Assembly (NCBI RefSeq): GCF_001468225.1
Contig: NZ_LNRU01000003.1
Coordinates: forward strand, 1-64,000
From: Sphingopyxis sp. H053
Lineage (GTDB): Bacteria; Pseudomonadota; Alphaproteobacteria; Sphingomonadales; Sphingomonadaceae
Length of the DNA: 64,000 nucleotides
Reading direction: 5' to 3'
The first letter of the stretch is position 1, and each line of letters opens with the position of its first letter. This document shows, in pieces, positions 63,821-64,000 of the stretch. The translations under genes were made by a program, and so were the position numbers. The notes below the pieces were generated by a model that did not search any database, was not told where the DNA came from, and saw nothing but the letters and a program-made list of their open reading frames with translations.

Positions 63821-64000
63821 TCAACTCTGAGTGAAGCGGATCGGAAGGCGTTTCGGCCCGCTGACCAGCGTCGCCTGGGTCCAGGCCGGTTCGCCGGCGA
63901 TTTCGAGCGATTCGATCCGGGGCAGAAGTTCCTCGAACAGGGTCTTCATCTCGAGGCGCGCGAGATGCTGGCCGACACATAGATGGGGCCCGTAACCGAA
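63821..64000 (-). CDS. Cytochrome P450, C-terminal part (5' end outside window)
   Basis: The last 59 codons of a P450 are present. FGYGPHLCVGQHLARLEMKT is the heme-binding loop with the axial Cys, then a short tail (GPKRLPIRFTQS). A bacterial soluble P450 would hydroxylate the pathway substrate using ferredoxin and reductase. It heads the minus-strand group that includes the NPD flavoprotein and the two acyl-CoA dehydrogenases. Confidence 0.93.
   Translation of the reverse strand, partial: FGYGPHLCVGQHLARLEMKTLFEELLPRIESLEIAGEPAWTQATLVSGPKRLPIRFTQS

Overview
The window looks like chromosome of a sphingomonad (Alphaproteobacteria), most likely Sphingopyxis or a close relative. It is GC-rich, carries a TonB-dependent receptor in a sugar locus and F-type conjugation genes of the sphingomonad plasmid kind. 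It also holds a lasso-peptide precursor that closely matches what I remember of sphingopyxin I from Sphingopyxis alaskensis. No database was consulted, so all names rest on motifs and family knowledge.

Region 1 (1-11.3 kb) is ordinary housekeeping: the end of an autotransporter, a flavin ferredoxin reductase, an amidotransferase, a leucine-dehydrogenase-type gene divergent from an Lrp/AsnC regulator, a secreted TPR protein, a DsbD-type thiol reductase with a thioredoxin-like lipoprotein, and an arsenite/bile-acid-family transporter.

Region 2 (about 11.4-23 kb) is a scarred patchwork of mobile DNA: McrC with only the tail of McrB, a truncated ParB-like gene fused to that tail, a large tyrosine-recombinase-like gene, a tRNA-Thr(CGT), an orphan ParS/MbcA-type antitoxin, the C-terminal part of an integrase abutting a 5'-truncated traL, then traE-traK-traB, and a frameshifted diguanylate cyclase between two short direct repeats.

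Region 3 (23-33.7 kb) is a LacI-controlled carbohydrate locus. A TonB receptor, a GH68 fructosyl hydrolase without signal peptide, a ROK fructokinase, two esterase-type hydrolases and an acyl-CoA ligase lie on the minus strand with tight or overlapping junctions. A GPH-type symporter and a LacI regulator lie divergently. Two near-identical palindromes sit between the divergent promoters. The combination suggests uptake and breakdown of acylated sucrose or fructosides.

Region 4 (33.7-35.4 kb) is a decayed lasso-peptide cluster. An intact 46-residue precursor and an intact B protein are followed by a cyclase gene cut off after about 200 codons and joined to the 3' end of a short-chain dehydrogenase gene.

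Region 5 (36-38.4 kb) has hchA, a LuxR-type regulator and an SDR gene with an in-frame amber codon.

Region 6 (38.7-64 kb) is a catabolic cluster for an aliphatic or alicyclic compound, with CoA transferase, acyl-CoA dehydrogenases, hydratases, thiolases, alcohol and aldehyde dehydrogenases, acyl-CoA ligase, SDRs, DUF3237, a nitronate-monooxygenase-family flavoprotein and a P450. A TetR regulator sits inside it. I found nine copies of a 16-bp AT-rich palindrome (TTAAT-N6-AYTAA type) in its promoter gaps, which defines a probable TetR regulon from the sequence alone.
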